A stretch of DNA of 64,000 bases from assembly GCA_963576725.1 (NCBI GenBank), contig OY755242.1, positions 1,688,404-1,752,403 on the forward strand. The letters are read 5' to 3'. Shown piece after piece: positions 48,266 to 58,834 of this stretch. The position numbers and the translations under genes are program-made. The stretch comes from Azorinus chamasolen (lineage: Eukaryota; Mollusca; Bivalvia; Cardiida; Solecurtidae). Under the pieces are notes generated by a model. The model was not told the origin of the DNA, did not search any database, and saw only the letters and a program-made list of their open reading frames with translations. How positions within the stretch are numbered: the stretch's first letter is position 1; each line of letters begins with the position of its first letter.

Positions 48266-49632
48266 GCAATGAACACACGAAGTTCAAGGACCATAACTTT
48301 TGAATAAAATGACATATCAAAATCCCCGTAATATATGTGAAAATTCATATTAAGGTTTAACCATGTAAAAAAATTGAAGTAAATATCATTTCAAATGAAA
48401 AAGTTATGGCCATCCTCATATTTGCATAGATTTGCATTATTTTTTTAAGTGCAAGGGCCATAACTCCGAAACATCAAATAAAATGATCTTCAGAATCAAC
48501 TTAGCTTCAGGTCTTGATGCATTAAACATGTTTATGAAGTTTCATTAATATCTGTCAAACAGTTTTGCCAGAAAACAGTGGACAAATTATTTGCATTTTT
48601 TTTAAGTAAAAGGGCAATAACTCCGAAACAACATATCAAATAAACCTCAAAATCGACTCAGCATCAGATCATGATATATTAAACATTTTTGTGAAGTTTC
48701 ATCAATATCTCTCAAACAGTTTCCCAGAAAACAGCCGACAAACTATTTGCATTATCTTTTAAGGACAAGGGCCATAACTCTGAAACGAAAATTCAAATGA
48801 TCCTCAGAATCAATTCAGTTTCAGATCCTGATGCATTAAATATTTGTGTGAAGTTTCATTAATATCTCTCAAATAGTTTTCCCAGAAAACGGCGGACAAA
48901 CTATTTGCATATTTTTTAAGGACAAGGGCCATCACTCCGAAACGACAAATAAAATGAACCTCAGAATCAACTCAGCTTCAGATCTTGATGCATTTAACAT
49001 TTGTGTGAAGTTTCATTAATATATGTCAAATAGTTTTCCCAGAAAACAGCGGACAAACTATTTGCATTATTTTTTAAGTAAAAGGGCCATAACTCCGAAA
49101 CAACAAATCAAATGAACCTCAGAATCAACTCAGCTTCAGATCTTGATGCATTAAACATTTGTGTGAAGTTTCATTAATATCTGTCAAATAGTTTTCCCAG
49201 AACACAGCAGACAAACTATTTTTTAATGTATTTGCATTATTTTTTAAGTAAAAGGGCCATAACTCCAAAACGACAAATCAAATGAACCTAAGAATCTACT
49301 CAGCTTCAGATCCTTGATGCATTAAATATTTGTGTGAAGTTTCATTAATATCTCTCAAATAGTTTTCCCAGAAAACAGCGGACAAACTATTTGCATATTT
49401 TTTAAAGACAGGGGCCATAACTCTAGAATGAAAAATAAAATGAACCTCAGAATCAACTCAGCTACAGATCTTGATGCATTTAACATTTGTGTAAAGTTTC
49501 ATTAATATCTGTCAAATAGTTTTCCCAGAAAACAGCGGACAAACAAAATGTTGACGGACGAACGAACGAACGGACGGACGGACAGGGCCACGACAATATA
49601 CGACCACCTTTATTAGGTGGGCGTATAAAAAA
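48266..49632 (+). mobile_element. Pearl-like element of about 190-bp tandem units
   Basis: About seven units share AAGGGCCATAACTCCGAAAC, CTCAGAATCAACTCAGCTTC, GTGTGAAGTTTCATTAATAT and TCCCAGAAAACAGCGGACAA. The array ends with a GACGGACGAACGAACGAACG tract and the hairpin CCACCTTTATTAGGTGG. This layout (tandem core, GGAC tract, terminal hairpin) matches the elements at 27106 and 38166. Confidence 0.75.
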
Positions 49633-49639
49633 GCTTTGT

Positions 49640-50375
49640 TTATTAAAACAAGCCAATTTTTGACAAAAATAACAAAAGGCAATAACTCCAAAGACACTGA
49701 AGACAGAGTTATGGACATTGTGCACTGCACTTGTGGTCAATGTGTGGTCTATCTGTATGTGAAGTTTGAAGTCAATAGCTTTTATACTTTGAAAGTTATG
49801 ATCCGGACAAGCCAGATTTTAAAAAAAAAAATAACAAAGGGCAATAACTCCAAAAATACTGAAGACAGAGCTACTAACCGTGTGCACTGTACTTTTGGTG
49901 AATGTGATCTATCTCAATATGAAGTTTGAAGTCAATAGCTTTTATATGTTTGAAGCTATGAGTCGGACAAACCAGATTTTCACTAGAATAACAAAGGGCA
50001 ATAACTCCTGAAATAATGAAGACAGAGTTATGGACCTTGTGCAAAGCATTTGTGGTCAATGTGTTCTATCTGTACATGACGTTTGAAGTCAATAGCTTTT
50101 ACACTTTGAAAGTTATGATCCGGACAAGCTAAATTTTGAGAAAAATAAACAAGGGCAATAACTCCAGAAGTACTGAAGACAGAGTTACGAACATTGTGCA
50201 ATGCATTTGCAGTCCATGTGATCTATCTGTATATGAAGTTTGAAGTCAATAGCTTTTATACTTTGGAAGTTATGATCTGGACGAATGGACGGACTGACAG
50301 ACGGGCGGATAGATGAACAGACGGATGGACATGGTTACTCCAGTAAACCCCCCAAAACTTTGTTTGTGGGGATAT
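49640..50375 (+). mobile_element. Second tandem-unit element, about 160-bp units
   Basis: Four units share GGCAATAACTCCAAAGACAC, TGAAGTTTGAAGTCAATAGC and AAAGTTATGATCCGGACAAG. It ends with GACGGATGGACATGGTTACT and a short CCCCAAAACTTTGTTTGTGGGG hairpin. It lies directly after the preceding element in the same orientation. Confidence 0.72.
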
Positions 50376-50394
50376 AAAATACAATGTTCATTAT

Positions 50395-50495
50395 TTTGTA
50401 GATTTTAAACCATTAAGATAAATAGAGCATTTGCTCCTTTGGAGCAAATGCTCTATTTATCACAATGGTTTAAAAAAGTGACTTTAACATACTTG
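50395..50495. mobile_element. Family D hairpin core
   Basis: ATAAATAGAGCATTTGCTCC and its complement, then CACAATGGTTTAAAAAAGTG. Both TTAA ends are lost. Confidence 0.7.
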
Positions 50496-50524
50496 TATGC
50501 GATGGCAATCTGTCCTAGGAGAAT

Positions 50525-50645
50525 CGGCAATTGTCCTGAATCGCAATTAAATATATTATTTCATGAGCGAACAGAGTAGATCCTGATCTGGACCTACTCT
50601 GTTAACAGTTTGCAAAGCCTTAGCCTTATGGAGGAAAGGGTTTAC
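50525..50645. mobile_element. Family A hairpin, apex deleted
   Basis: GAACAGAGTAGATCCTGATC joins directly to TGGACCTACTCTGTT, so both outer arms remain but the GACGGCTCC stem is missing. Right end AGGAAAGGGTTTA. Confidence 0.65.
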
Positions 50646-50886
50646 CAAATGCCTTTTCACTTTTGCGAACAGAGTAGATCCTGATCAGACGGCTCCTATA
50701 GTTGTTGTCTGATCAGGGTCTGCTCTTCTTTACTTGACCTGACTGTCAGACATGATATAGATATGATTCTATAGTTCTTTTCAGAGTAAAAAATTCCTTA
50801 GAAGGTTTATATTAACATTCAGCTTATATAAATATTCATGATACATCAATATTTCTTAAATGAATAATGAACAGGGAAAGGGTTTA
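50644..50886 (+). mobile_element. Sub-family A' hairpin MITE
   Basis: GAACAGAGTAGATCCTGATC and GTCTGATCAGGGTCTGCTCT arms, with right end AACAGGGAAAGGGTTTA. Both arms carry T at the asymmetric site, a further exception. Confidence 0.65.
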
Positions 50887-51069
50887 GATATAATATACAT
50901 GTAGATCTATACGGTTATAGTTTCTGCCATGGCAAAATATTCCAGTGTCCATGTGCTTTTACAAAAATTAACCTAATTAATATTCATAATCATGATGATG
51001 TCATACTTTCTTACATATAAATTAATATTAATATTCATGGAATAAAGTCTTTATTGACATAAAGTATTG

Positions 51070-51303
51070 AACATTGTCAGATAAATTATGTCTCTAAACC
51101 CATTGCTACATGAAATAATGACAATATGAACATTGATTGTAATATTATTCTTGATATAACGTTTAACAGGAATTTTGGTAATGGCAGAAACTTTAATCTA
51201 TATACATTATTCTATTAGCAAAAAGAGCAGACCCAATCAAACGGCTCCTAGTCTCCCACATCTGTCTGCTATGGGTATACTCTTTTTGCAAAGATATTCA
51301 GCT

Positions 51304-51341
<38 letters not shown>

Positions 51342-51345
51342 CATC
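51070..51345. mobile_element. Family A hairpin with TA microsatellite at its right
   Basis: AAAAAGAGCAGACCCAATCA and CTATGGGTATACTCTTTTTG arms, then an (AT)n run of about 30 bp at 51308-51338 in place of the right end. Confidence 0.55.
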
Positions 51346-51387
51346 TGGGTGTTGTCAGTCTAGTTCCTTATATACCACTCATACTGT

Positions 51388-51848
51388 GTTAACCCCTTAC
51401 TCCATAAATGCGCCTTTCTACACCTTTGCAAATAGGGTAGACCCACATCAGACAGTTCTTATACAGAGCTCCAAATAAGATGCCTTTACATTTTCAAGAA
51501 TAGCTCCTTTATTTATCCACCAATTAAACCTTATATACTGTGACCACTCTTCAGTAATTTTCTAGACGAGACGATTGTAAAGAGTGGTCACAGTGTAGGG
51601 TTTGGTGGTGAAATGACGATTTTAGTATTTGGGAACACACCCTTATCTGTACCTCTGCCTATATGAGTCATCTGATCAGGGCATGTTCTATTTGCTTCTG
51701 ACATAACATACATTTAGCTCTACAGTTTCTGCTGTGGCCAAAAACCCCTGTTTTAAAAATGCTGTTGCAAAATTTTAAAACTCAACCCATTTATATTCAT
51801 GTCATATGATAATTTCTTACCATGAATATTCATGGAGTAAAGGCTAAA
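51388..51848 (+). mobile_element. Sub-family A' MITE split by a hairpin element
   Basis: TTAACCCCTTACTCCATAAA and AATAGGGTAGACCCACATCA at the left, and CATCTGATCAGGGCATGTTC with TATTCATGGAGTAAAGGCTAA at the right, are halves of one element. The gap between them holds hairpin element copy 4. Confidence 0.7.
51515..51615. mobile_element. Hairpin element 'CCACCAAACC' copy 4, nested
   Basis: TATCCACCAATTAAACCTTA and CAGTGTAGGGTTTGGTGGTG are inverse ends, with inner TCTAGACGAGACGATTGTAA. It sits in the hairpin apex of the A' element. Confidence 0.75.
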
Positions 51849-51879
51849 CTGCTATGATCAAGTTTTGATCACTGTGACC

Positions 51880-52430
51880 ATGGCATGACAACTCTGCATG
51901 GTTTTACAAACTGAGCATCATCTACAGGGTCGACAAACAAATACTGATTGCTTGTATCCCAAGTAGTTCATTAGGTTCATTCTGAGACATGTTGGTTGCT
52001 CATTTTACAAAACGTTGGGATAGCTTCTGATAGTCCTTTCTGCTTTTTAATATGTCCAAGTTGTTGACAAACATCATGCTTCAGAGTCCTGCCCATCTCT
52101 CTCAGCATGCCAACATATTCTATTTAATTATCCGTTTAGAATTACCATCATACTGTCTTTGACTAAATTGTTTTGCAATAAACTGGTACATGTGAAAAAG
52201 TTGTGACTCGACTGGGACTTGAATCCAGGGCCTGTGGCTTACCATGCTAACACTCTACTGACTGCGCTATCAAGTCACACAGTCTAAAGCTTTTCAATGT
52301 TCCGACAATCTTTAACCAACTACTGTTCCATATGGAGATCAGCAAACACTGGCTGCTAGTATCTAAAGTAGTTCAGTAGATTTTAACAATTCGTATATCA
52401 CAAAGTCAGCACCAGCTGAACAAGCTTTTC
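51880..52430. repeat. Two related blocks flanking a SINE
   Basis: CATGGCATGACAACTCTGCA...CAAGTAGTTCATTAGGTTCA (about 51885-51985) resembles TTCCGACAATCTTTAACCAA...AAAGTAGTTCAGTAGATTTT (about 52303-52390). The similarity is moderate, judged by eye, and not resolved further. Confidence 0.35.
52195..52287 (-). mobile_element. tRNA-derived SINE (second family)
   Basis: The minus strand reads TGACTTGATAGCGCAGTCAG (A box) and CCTGGATTCAAGTCCCAG (B box), then AGTCACAACTTTTTCACA, as in the copy at 10868. The anticodon loop is GGT-like but the stem is mispaired, so it is not a functional tRNA. Confidence 0.7.
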
Positions 52431-52434
52431 ATAC

Positions 52435-52656
52435 TTAGATCAGTATTGGGAAATCTTGTTTGGATGTTGATAAAAATGTTTCATTGATTTGGTCTTGCTT
52501 TGTGGCGACAATTACTGTGTTTCGACATTGAAAGCTCATTGTCAATAAAGCAATATTATTCTCCATTTCTGTGGCATTTAAAGCATAGTGGGCTTTGTTA
52601 GAAAACTGGCGTGTCAGGTCCCTTGTTGTTTGGAATCTTGTCGAAATTACTGTCCC
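52435..52656 (-). CDS. Candidate terminal exon, unknown protein
   Basis: After acceptor TTTTATTTGCAG the frame reads GTVISTRFQTTRDLTRQFSN, then NKAHYALNATEMENNIAL and on to a TAA, 73 residues. It is in phase with a possible 5-codon first exon at 55200-55214. I do not recognise the family. The sequence is polar, without membrane segment or signal peptide. It may be a small protein, or a non-coding exon with a chance frame. Confidence 0.35.
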   Translation of the reverse strand, partial: GTVISTRFQTTRDLTRQFSNKAHYALNATEMENNIALLTMSFQCRNTVIVATKQDQINETFLSTSKQDFPILI

Positions 52657-52734
52657 CTGCAAATAAAATTAATGTTTATGATTAAAATGTATTTCTGGAA
52701 ATATTTCTTAATCCCCTACACCATAAATATTCAT

Positions 52735-53290
52735 ATAACAAATAAATAGGGGTTATTACGCAGGTGACTAGGGCCGCAACAAACAAATAGCGGTTATTAC
52801 GCAGGTGACTAAAGCTGCAGCGTGATATATTGGCCCGCCACCTTGCAATTGGCCCGAGGGCTTAGCCCGAGTTACTATATCAAGGTAAGGGACTATATCA
52901 CTCTGCGGCCCTATAGTCACCTGTGTAATAACCTGTTTATTACATTTATGGGTCAAATTGGATCTCCATGTACTAGGTGCAATAGATTCTCAAAGGATTG
53001 AAAGAATCAGCACTATCAAGTCACACAGTCATTAGATGACGTCATTATGACGGGTTCATATTATTCAAAACTTGGCGTTGGAAAGAGCGGACAGAGTGCT
53101 CTTTTTATTCACCGGTACGTGCACATGTATTGGGCATGTAAATTTGAATCGAATCGGGTGAGGATTGTCTTTGTAAAAGCCATGGTTTGGGGACTATTCG
53201 GTATACTGTGTACGAGAACTTTGATAACATTTGCATCATCGGAGCAAAATTAGACCTTCATCGCATATCAGGGTTCTGTTGATATAGATT
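52735..53290 (+). mobile_element. Hairpin + CRE + short ORF unit, copy 2
   Basis: A palindrome at 52780-52930 (GTTATTACGCAGGTGACTAA and TAGTCACCTGTGTAATAACC around GGCCCGAGGGCTTAGCCCGA) is followed by TCTCAAAGGATTGAAAGAAT, a perfect TGACGTCA at about 53037, and a frame MTGSYYSKLGVGKSGQSALF ending HR at a GTACGT donor. The unit from about 52975 to 53290 aligns with 12.80-13.21 kb on the opposite strand. No downstream exon is found. Confidence 0.6.
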
Positions 53291-53524
53291 TAGAATGATT
53301 ACCTTGGCAGCGGGCACAATATCTGTTATTGGTCCGTTGCTAGGTCTGTATTGGTCTGCTCAGACCACACAACTCTATTTTTTTTAAATGATATTGGATC
53401 ATTTATAACGTAAAAATGTTACTATTTATAATAACAAATGTAATAATTACATTTATAGTTGATATTAACTGAATATTTATAATGACACTACAGACAATTC
53501 TGTTTTAAACATGCTAGAAACTGT

Positions 53525-53642
53525 ATTATCATCTTAATTATTTCATAACTTAAGCAAACATAGCAGACCCTGATCTGAGAGCTCTTATATTGATATAGAT
53601 ACTATCTGATATGGATATATATGCTCTTTGCAAAGGCATTAA
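53525..53642. mobile_element. Family A hairpin, right half
   Basis: AAGCAAACATAGCAGACCCT, TCTGATATGGATATATATGC and TTTGCAAAGGCATTAA. Its terminal TTAA opens the next element. Confidence 0.5.
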
Positions 53643-53888
53643 CCCGTTTCCTTATATAATGTGTCTTCACGCATATGCAAACAGAGTAGACCCAGATCAG
53701 ATGGCTCCTATAGGAGCCGTCTGATCAGGGTCTGCTGTGTTTGCTAATGGAATTTTGTAGACCTTTTCCTTTACTTTCCAAAATGGCTACAATATTCAAC
53801 CTTCCATATTTCATATAACTATTTTGTTCATGAATATTCAGTATAGGTATTTAAATTTGAAATAAACATAGAACAGGGAAAGGGTTAA
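53639..53888 (-). mobile_element. Family A TTAA hairpin MITE, near-consensus
   Basis: TTAACCCGTTTCCTTATATA and AACAGGGAAAGGGTTAA ends. The hairpin at 53676-53745 pairs GATCAGATGGCTCCTATAGG and has GACCCA against GACCCT. Confidence 0.87.
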
Positions 53889-54099
53889 GAGGCCTGTTGA
53901 TAGAGTAAATGACTATAAAACATTTTATATTTAAAATTGTACACATCATTCACCTTTTTTTTCACAAGCCTAAACGCATATAAATGATACTAAAGCACCT
54001 TGCTGGTCAGAATGTCTAACTTTCTCAGTGTGTATTACCAGGATAACAACAATATAGGAAGGCCTTGTACAAATTTTCTTCAGATTTCACTATATGTCC

Positions 54100-54330
54100 A
54101 TAAATTAACCCTTTCTCTGTTTAAATATTCATTTAAGGGTTAATGACATCATTGGTATCATATTATTGGATAATTTTTTTAAATTGCATATTATTAACAA
54201 AGGATATTTTGGTACAGACAGAACCATAGAATTTGATCTATATAACACAATATTATTATAAGCAAACTGAGCAGACCCTGATCAGACAACTACCATGAGA
54301 AATTAGTGCAAAACCATTATAACAATGTCT
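54100..54330. mobile_element. Family A/A' hairpin, worn
   Basis: TTAACCCTTTCTCTGTTTAA at the left and AAGCAAACTGAGCAGACCCT in the arm. The return arm is missing. Confidence 0.5.
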
Positions 54331-54439
54331 ACGAGTAGATCCACGAAAATTACCATTGTACAGTATAAAACCTCTTTAAATTGACCACCAATTTGGCAAA
54401 GCATGTCTAATTATGCCTAAAAGTCAGGTGGTAATTACT

Positions 54440-55020
54440 TGCAGGTATGATAAGTTTAATTCTTTATGCCTTTGCAAACAGAGTAGACCCAGATCAGATT
54501 GCCCCTGCAGAAGATACTGTTCATATTTTTGTTTGCCTTGTGATGATAATACATATTATTTCTAAGGTCTAAAACCCCCAAGAAGAATGCCGGCCCTTAT
54601 AAGTTGAAAAAGTACTGAGACGAGTTTTATTTGTTATTATAACAAATAAAACTGTCATCCCTGTAAGTTTTCAAAACTGGTGCGAAAAAATTACGGGTAT
54701 AGATTTAATCCAATTCTGTGTTCCGTAATAACAATTTATAATGATGATCTGTATCCACCTTATAAGTTCATTTTATTGCTTGATTGACAGGGAAAATGTA
54801 AATTTGATAACAAAAACTCATGAAAATAAATAGGTACCGAATCGTCTAGGGTAAATTTTTGGGAGGGGCCGAGTTGACCATGGTGTCGAATCGTTTTGGG
54901 GCCGAATTGTCTAGGGACCCGGTTAGTTTGGTGCCGAGTCGTTCAGAAACCTGTTGTGCGTCTACTTTGTTTGCAAAGGCGTAAAAAGGCATATTTATGG
55001 AGGAAGGGGTTTAACTTAAA
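54440..55020. mobile_element. A'-type hairpin split by about 400 bp of other sequence
   Basis: TTTGCAAACAGAGTAGACCC and AGATCAGATTGCCCCTGCAG at the left, and CGTCTACTTTGTTTGCAAAG with GGAGGAAGGGGTTTAA at the right, look like the two arms. Between them are a perfect short palindrome, AGTTTTATTTGTTATTATAA at about 54622-54653, and a degenerate repeat with GGCCGAATTGTCTAGGGAC. Confidence 0.45.
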
Positions 55021-55199
55021 GTATCAGGGATGAATAAGTTAAAAACTTAATAGCGCAGGTGCTGCCGATATTCTTTCACAGCATTGTAATAACTCGGAAG
55101 ATTCAAGATAATAAATCGTGTTCACGAAAGTCATAGCAGAACTATAAATAGAAGACAATGATAACCTAAGCGTTAATGTTTGTATGTATATGTACTTAC

Positions 55200-55214
55200 G
55201 ATTTTCAAGCTCAT
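55200..55214 (-). CDS. Candidate first coding exon (MSLKI) for the 52.4-kb exon
   Basis: ATGAGCTTGAAAATC is followed by a strong donor GTAAGT. Upstream on the minus strand is a compact promoter-like stretch with CGCCGCCATTTTGAATATCA and CACGTGAC near 55370-55400. The join to 52656 keeps phase 0 and gives 78 residues. Confidence 0.3.
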
Positions 55215-55419
55215 CCAAAATGCGTGTCTGGTAAACAAATTCTGCGTAAAGTTTTCATTCTCCTACTCGATTTGCAAACTCCTCACAGTGATCTCCCTTG
55301 TCACCACGCCTGCGGTCTATTAGGGGAGATAACTGCGTTGGAGGTTGCGTTTCCCTATGGCGTAAAGTCACGTGATATTCAAAATGGCGGCGATCAATTA
55401 ATCAAAAATTGATTCGTGT

Positions 55420-55700
55420 ATAAGTGAGCATAAATACCCCAATATTATTAATATCGCCTCATTTTAAAAATATTCGTCATATTTGTTGAAAAAATGATCA
55501 AATACAGTAACTGCTTGTCTTAAAAAACGGTCCACGATAGTACTTTTTGTAATAAGTTCAGCTGATTACCTAACTACATTACACATCTGAGTAAATCGTT
55601 TCGTGAGGACCGGCTGATTTGCTCTCGCCATTTCGGTAGATTTGGTATCTGTGTTAACACACAGATCCCAAAAACGATACATCGAAAGTTTAAGTAGTGG
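55420..55700. other. Intergenic, nothing recognised
   Basis: No open frame or repeat seen, except AT-rich tracts. Confidence 0.35.
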
Positions 55701-55704
55701 ATAA

Positions 55705-55850
55705 TTAATGTACTTTAGACAAGTGGCTGCTTAATGCAGGTCCTAGAGGAGCTTTCTGTCTGACGTTCACCTTGCATAAAGCTGCCACCTGTCTTAAAGA
55801 TCGATAATGGTACTTGATTATATTGTTCGAACAATCAGGGTTCAACTGTT
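55705..55850. mobile_element. Core of a TA-type hairpin MITE, one arm shortened
   Basis: GTGGCTGCTTAATGCAGGTC and TAGAGGAGCTTTCTGTCTGA, with ATAAAGCTGCCACCTGTCTT in the return arm. Confidence 0.55.
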
Positions 55851-56352
55851 CAGGTGTCCCAGATATATAAGTGGAAACGCATAACCTTTCCGCCTTATAT
55901 CGGGTTTATTTCTTGACATTGACTTTCTTCTTGGAATTCTAAATATAGGAATTCGTTCGTCATAAAACATATTTATCTATTCGAACCCTAATTATCCTGT
56001 CACCACTATTGTACGCAATATGTTAATGTATTTGAACTGATTGAAACTTATCGGCCACCACTTTAATCCTAATGATTCAGTTAAAGGTCAAGTAAACAGG
56101 TAGGACACTTTTTCGTAAATATTTGACAAATGGGTACCTTGTACGACGAAGTTTCGAAAACACAAAAAATACAGTCATATCGCACATAGCAGGTGTCATA
56201 TATCACCGATAAGTAAGCACTGGCTGATTTTGGTCGTTCGTTTATCTCCCTTGTGATGACGTCACTTGTGACATTCGCTATAAATGTCGAACTAGATATC
56301 GTATAGAAAAGAATAGCACGTAATGAACTTCTGCTTCGTTTTGAGTGCTAAA

Positions 56353-56550
56353 ATGGTAATTTGTGCTGCCTATGGGTGTATCCCTGCCTATGTGTGTAGC
56401 TCCTAATCCAACAGAGACTAAATAGGATTATTTAAATTACCAAAAGACGAGAAGTTCAAGAAAATGTGATGTGATTTACATTTTGTCTCGATGGCTGTTT
56501 TCCGTGAAATTTATACTAGAGATGCAGTGGATGACTTGGGTCTACAATTA
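56353..56550 (+). pseudogene. THAP zinc-finger domain, broken
   Basis: The frame opens MVICAAYGC, continues after two in-frame stops with IGLFKLPKDEKFKKM, and after a third stop gives CDLHFVSMAVFREIY. This matches the THAP C2CH plan: Cys pair at the start, an F-x-x-P-K-D-E-K segment and Cys-x-x-His-Phe. The stops and a shortened centre make it non-functional. Its position 270 bp inside the left inverted repeat supports a transposase origin. Confidence 0.68.
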
Positions 56551-56569
56551 TAAAAAAGGATTTATGCTA

Positions 56570-57330
56570 CATTCTGTTATAAATATGACTTAGGTTAATG
56601 GGCTTTTTCTTCGTGGAAAATTATTCTATACAAACGTTTTGTTAACAGCGTAAACCCAAATCACGCAGGAACTGTCTGATCAGGATATGCTCCGATTGCT
56701 TAGTCCGAAGACTTATGTCTTTAGATTCGACCAGGGTTGTCTAGCGTCTCTGTAATCCCTGTAATGAATATTCATGAGGTCATGAAATCTTTAATAAATA
56801 TTCTTAAGAGAAAAAATGATTAATAAACACGATTTAGCACTGCTGGCAGCAGACACCTAATTTGCTTTAAAATCAATTTCCCAATCCTTCTCTTCTTATA
56901 TAAACGGCTTCACGCGCGTTTGCAAATAGAGTAGATCCAGGTCGGACAGTTCCTGTAAGAGCTGTCTGATCAGGTTCTGCTCTGTTTGCTTGCGAAATTT
57001 TGTTGATCTAATCCTAATTTATCTGTCAGAGCCAATGATCTATTTGAAAAGTTAACATTGTGAAAAAAGCCTTTAGATCTTCTTCATGAATATTCGTGTA
57101 AGAAATAATGATTTCATGGAGAGTTAATGATATATGAGCACATGCTATGGCAGTAATTGTACAACCAGACCTACCGGTATATTATTTCATAAGCAAATCG
57201 AAAAGAACCTGGTCAGAAGCTGTCTGATCTTGATCTACTCTGTTTGTAAATTTGTTTCAATACGTTTGATCAGGGTCTACTATGTTTGCATTGGCATAAA
57301 CAGGCACGTAGAATGAAGGGTTTATATTCG
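56570..57330. mobile_element. Three worn A/A' hairpins inside the THAP element
   Basis: Hairpin cores are seen at about 56640-56700 (AACAGCGTAAACCCAAATCA), 56920-56990 (TGCAAATAGAGTAGATCCAG, TGTCTGATCAGGTTCTGCTC) and 57185-57290 (GATCTACTCTGTTTGTAAAT, GATCAGGGTCTACTATGTTT). Confidence 0.5.
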
Positions 57331-57504
57331 TGAAGTGATTTACTGACACATATTTTTTCATCAGGGAAATAGTTTATCATAAATATGATCCTTTTGCAAT
57401 TTTTGAACATGGACAATTTTGACCATAAATCCATAGCAAAAAAGTCATTCTGGATTACTGTAATTTACGGAATTGTTCATTGGATGCGTTTTATAATTAT
57501 AGTT

Positions 57505-57765
57505 TTACTGATTATTACCTACATTTTGCCCAAAACTAACTTTGAGGCACCATGACCGCAATGATTGATTCTTTTGACAAGTTACCACAGCTACATAAAG
57601 GAATGCAACAATACGTAATATACAGGAAGCGGGTTTTATGGCCTTGCAATAATCCGAAAGGCCACTATGATAACTGACATCTGGCGACTGACCCTGCATG
57701 GGGCATTTTTTTGTGTAATATGGCTTAGTACAATATGGCCTAAGGCCATTTAACACATTCATTCA
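57505..57765 (-). other. Isolated splice-bounded frame, unsupported
   Basis: AVVTCQKNQSLRSWCLKVSF lies between TTTATGTAG and a GTAATA donor. No neighbouring exon joins it, and it lies inside the THAP-bearing transposon. I do not call it a gene. Confidence 0.2.
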
Positions 57766-58463
57766 TACATGCATAGAGAAATTCTAATGGTTATGTTTAC
57801 TGTTGTTTCCATATACATGTAATACAAACCATAATTAAATTGCTCATACACTGTAAAATTATGATAAAGAAAAATGTAGTAACAGTTTTAATATGTTGAC
57901 CATATTTTTTTTATAGACATTTTTATTTGTAGTGGGTCCAGTCATTTAAACATAATTCACAAGCTTTAGAAACATGAATATATTAAAAAAAATTAGTCAT
58001 TCATCAAGACTGACAGCCATTTATTATCAAGATCCACCTTTTTCTCATTTTCCCAACAAAATACATATTTTGGTAGTTCAACCTTTACTCGATTTCCCGA
58101 AAGTAATGCATCATTTTTGGTATTGCAAATATTAAGTAAAATAAATAAATAAATAATTTTCTATTTTTCTGCATTTTGGTGGAATTTCTTTTTTTCTTCT
58201 AAAGTACGTACGTTTATACATAGTACTATGTTACTTAACGAGAACGTCCCATTTCATCTGAACCCACTTTGCCTAAATATGAAATTCATCTAAAGTTGTC
58301 TGGTAATGTCTAAAAGTTGTTTGGACCCAACTTATGGGCGGGACCCAAATGGTCCCCCTGATCTGAATCTACACTATTTGCTAATGGTCTTGGTTCTAAC
58401 CTCATCCTCTTTTTAAATTATAGTTTATGAATAGTGTTAATTCACTGACAGGTAAAGTAAGTT

Positions 58464-58652
58464 TTAACCATTCGCTTGCTATTCACGTCAATATACCTGT
58501 AAATAGTGAAAACCTGCAGGAGCTGTCTCATCAGGGTCTGCACTATTTACAAGTTGATTTACAGAAATGATTGCATAGCGAAATACGTGTACACAGTGAA
58601 GCTATATGTAATTATACAACAGGGCATGGGTAAAAGGCAAGAGAAGGTTTAA
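58464..58652 (+). mobile_element. Family B TTAA hairpin MITE, internally deleted
   Basis: TTAACCATTCGCTTGCTATT and GCAAGAGAAGGTTTAA ends. One hairpin arm lacks about 17 bp (GTGAAAACCTGCAGGAGCTG), and the 3' part is shortened. Confidence 0.8.
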
Positions 58653-58834
58653 GATAAAAAATATGTGTTTAATTTTAAGTATCATTGTATTTCACACCTA
58701 AAATAAACATCACACCCCATAAATAGTTTCACCTACTCGATAAAGTGTCACTTTCTATGGCTAATCCATGGACGTAATGTCTGGAAAAGTGTGAAAATAA
58801 TTTGGGTATTTGTAGAAACTTAGGATTTGATCTA

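Noticed and set aside
52195..52287. Possible intact tRNA-Thr(GGT)
   Set aside because: The anticodon stem is mispaired and a SINE tail follows that is shared with 10868.
53047..53253. Ras-like or P-loop GTPase start (GVGKSG)
   Set aside because: The GxxxxGKS/T loop is not formed, downstream G motifs are absent, and the segment is part of a dispersed repeat. Kept only as a repeat unit.
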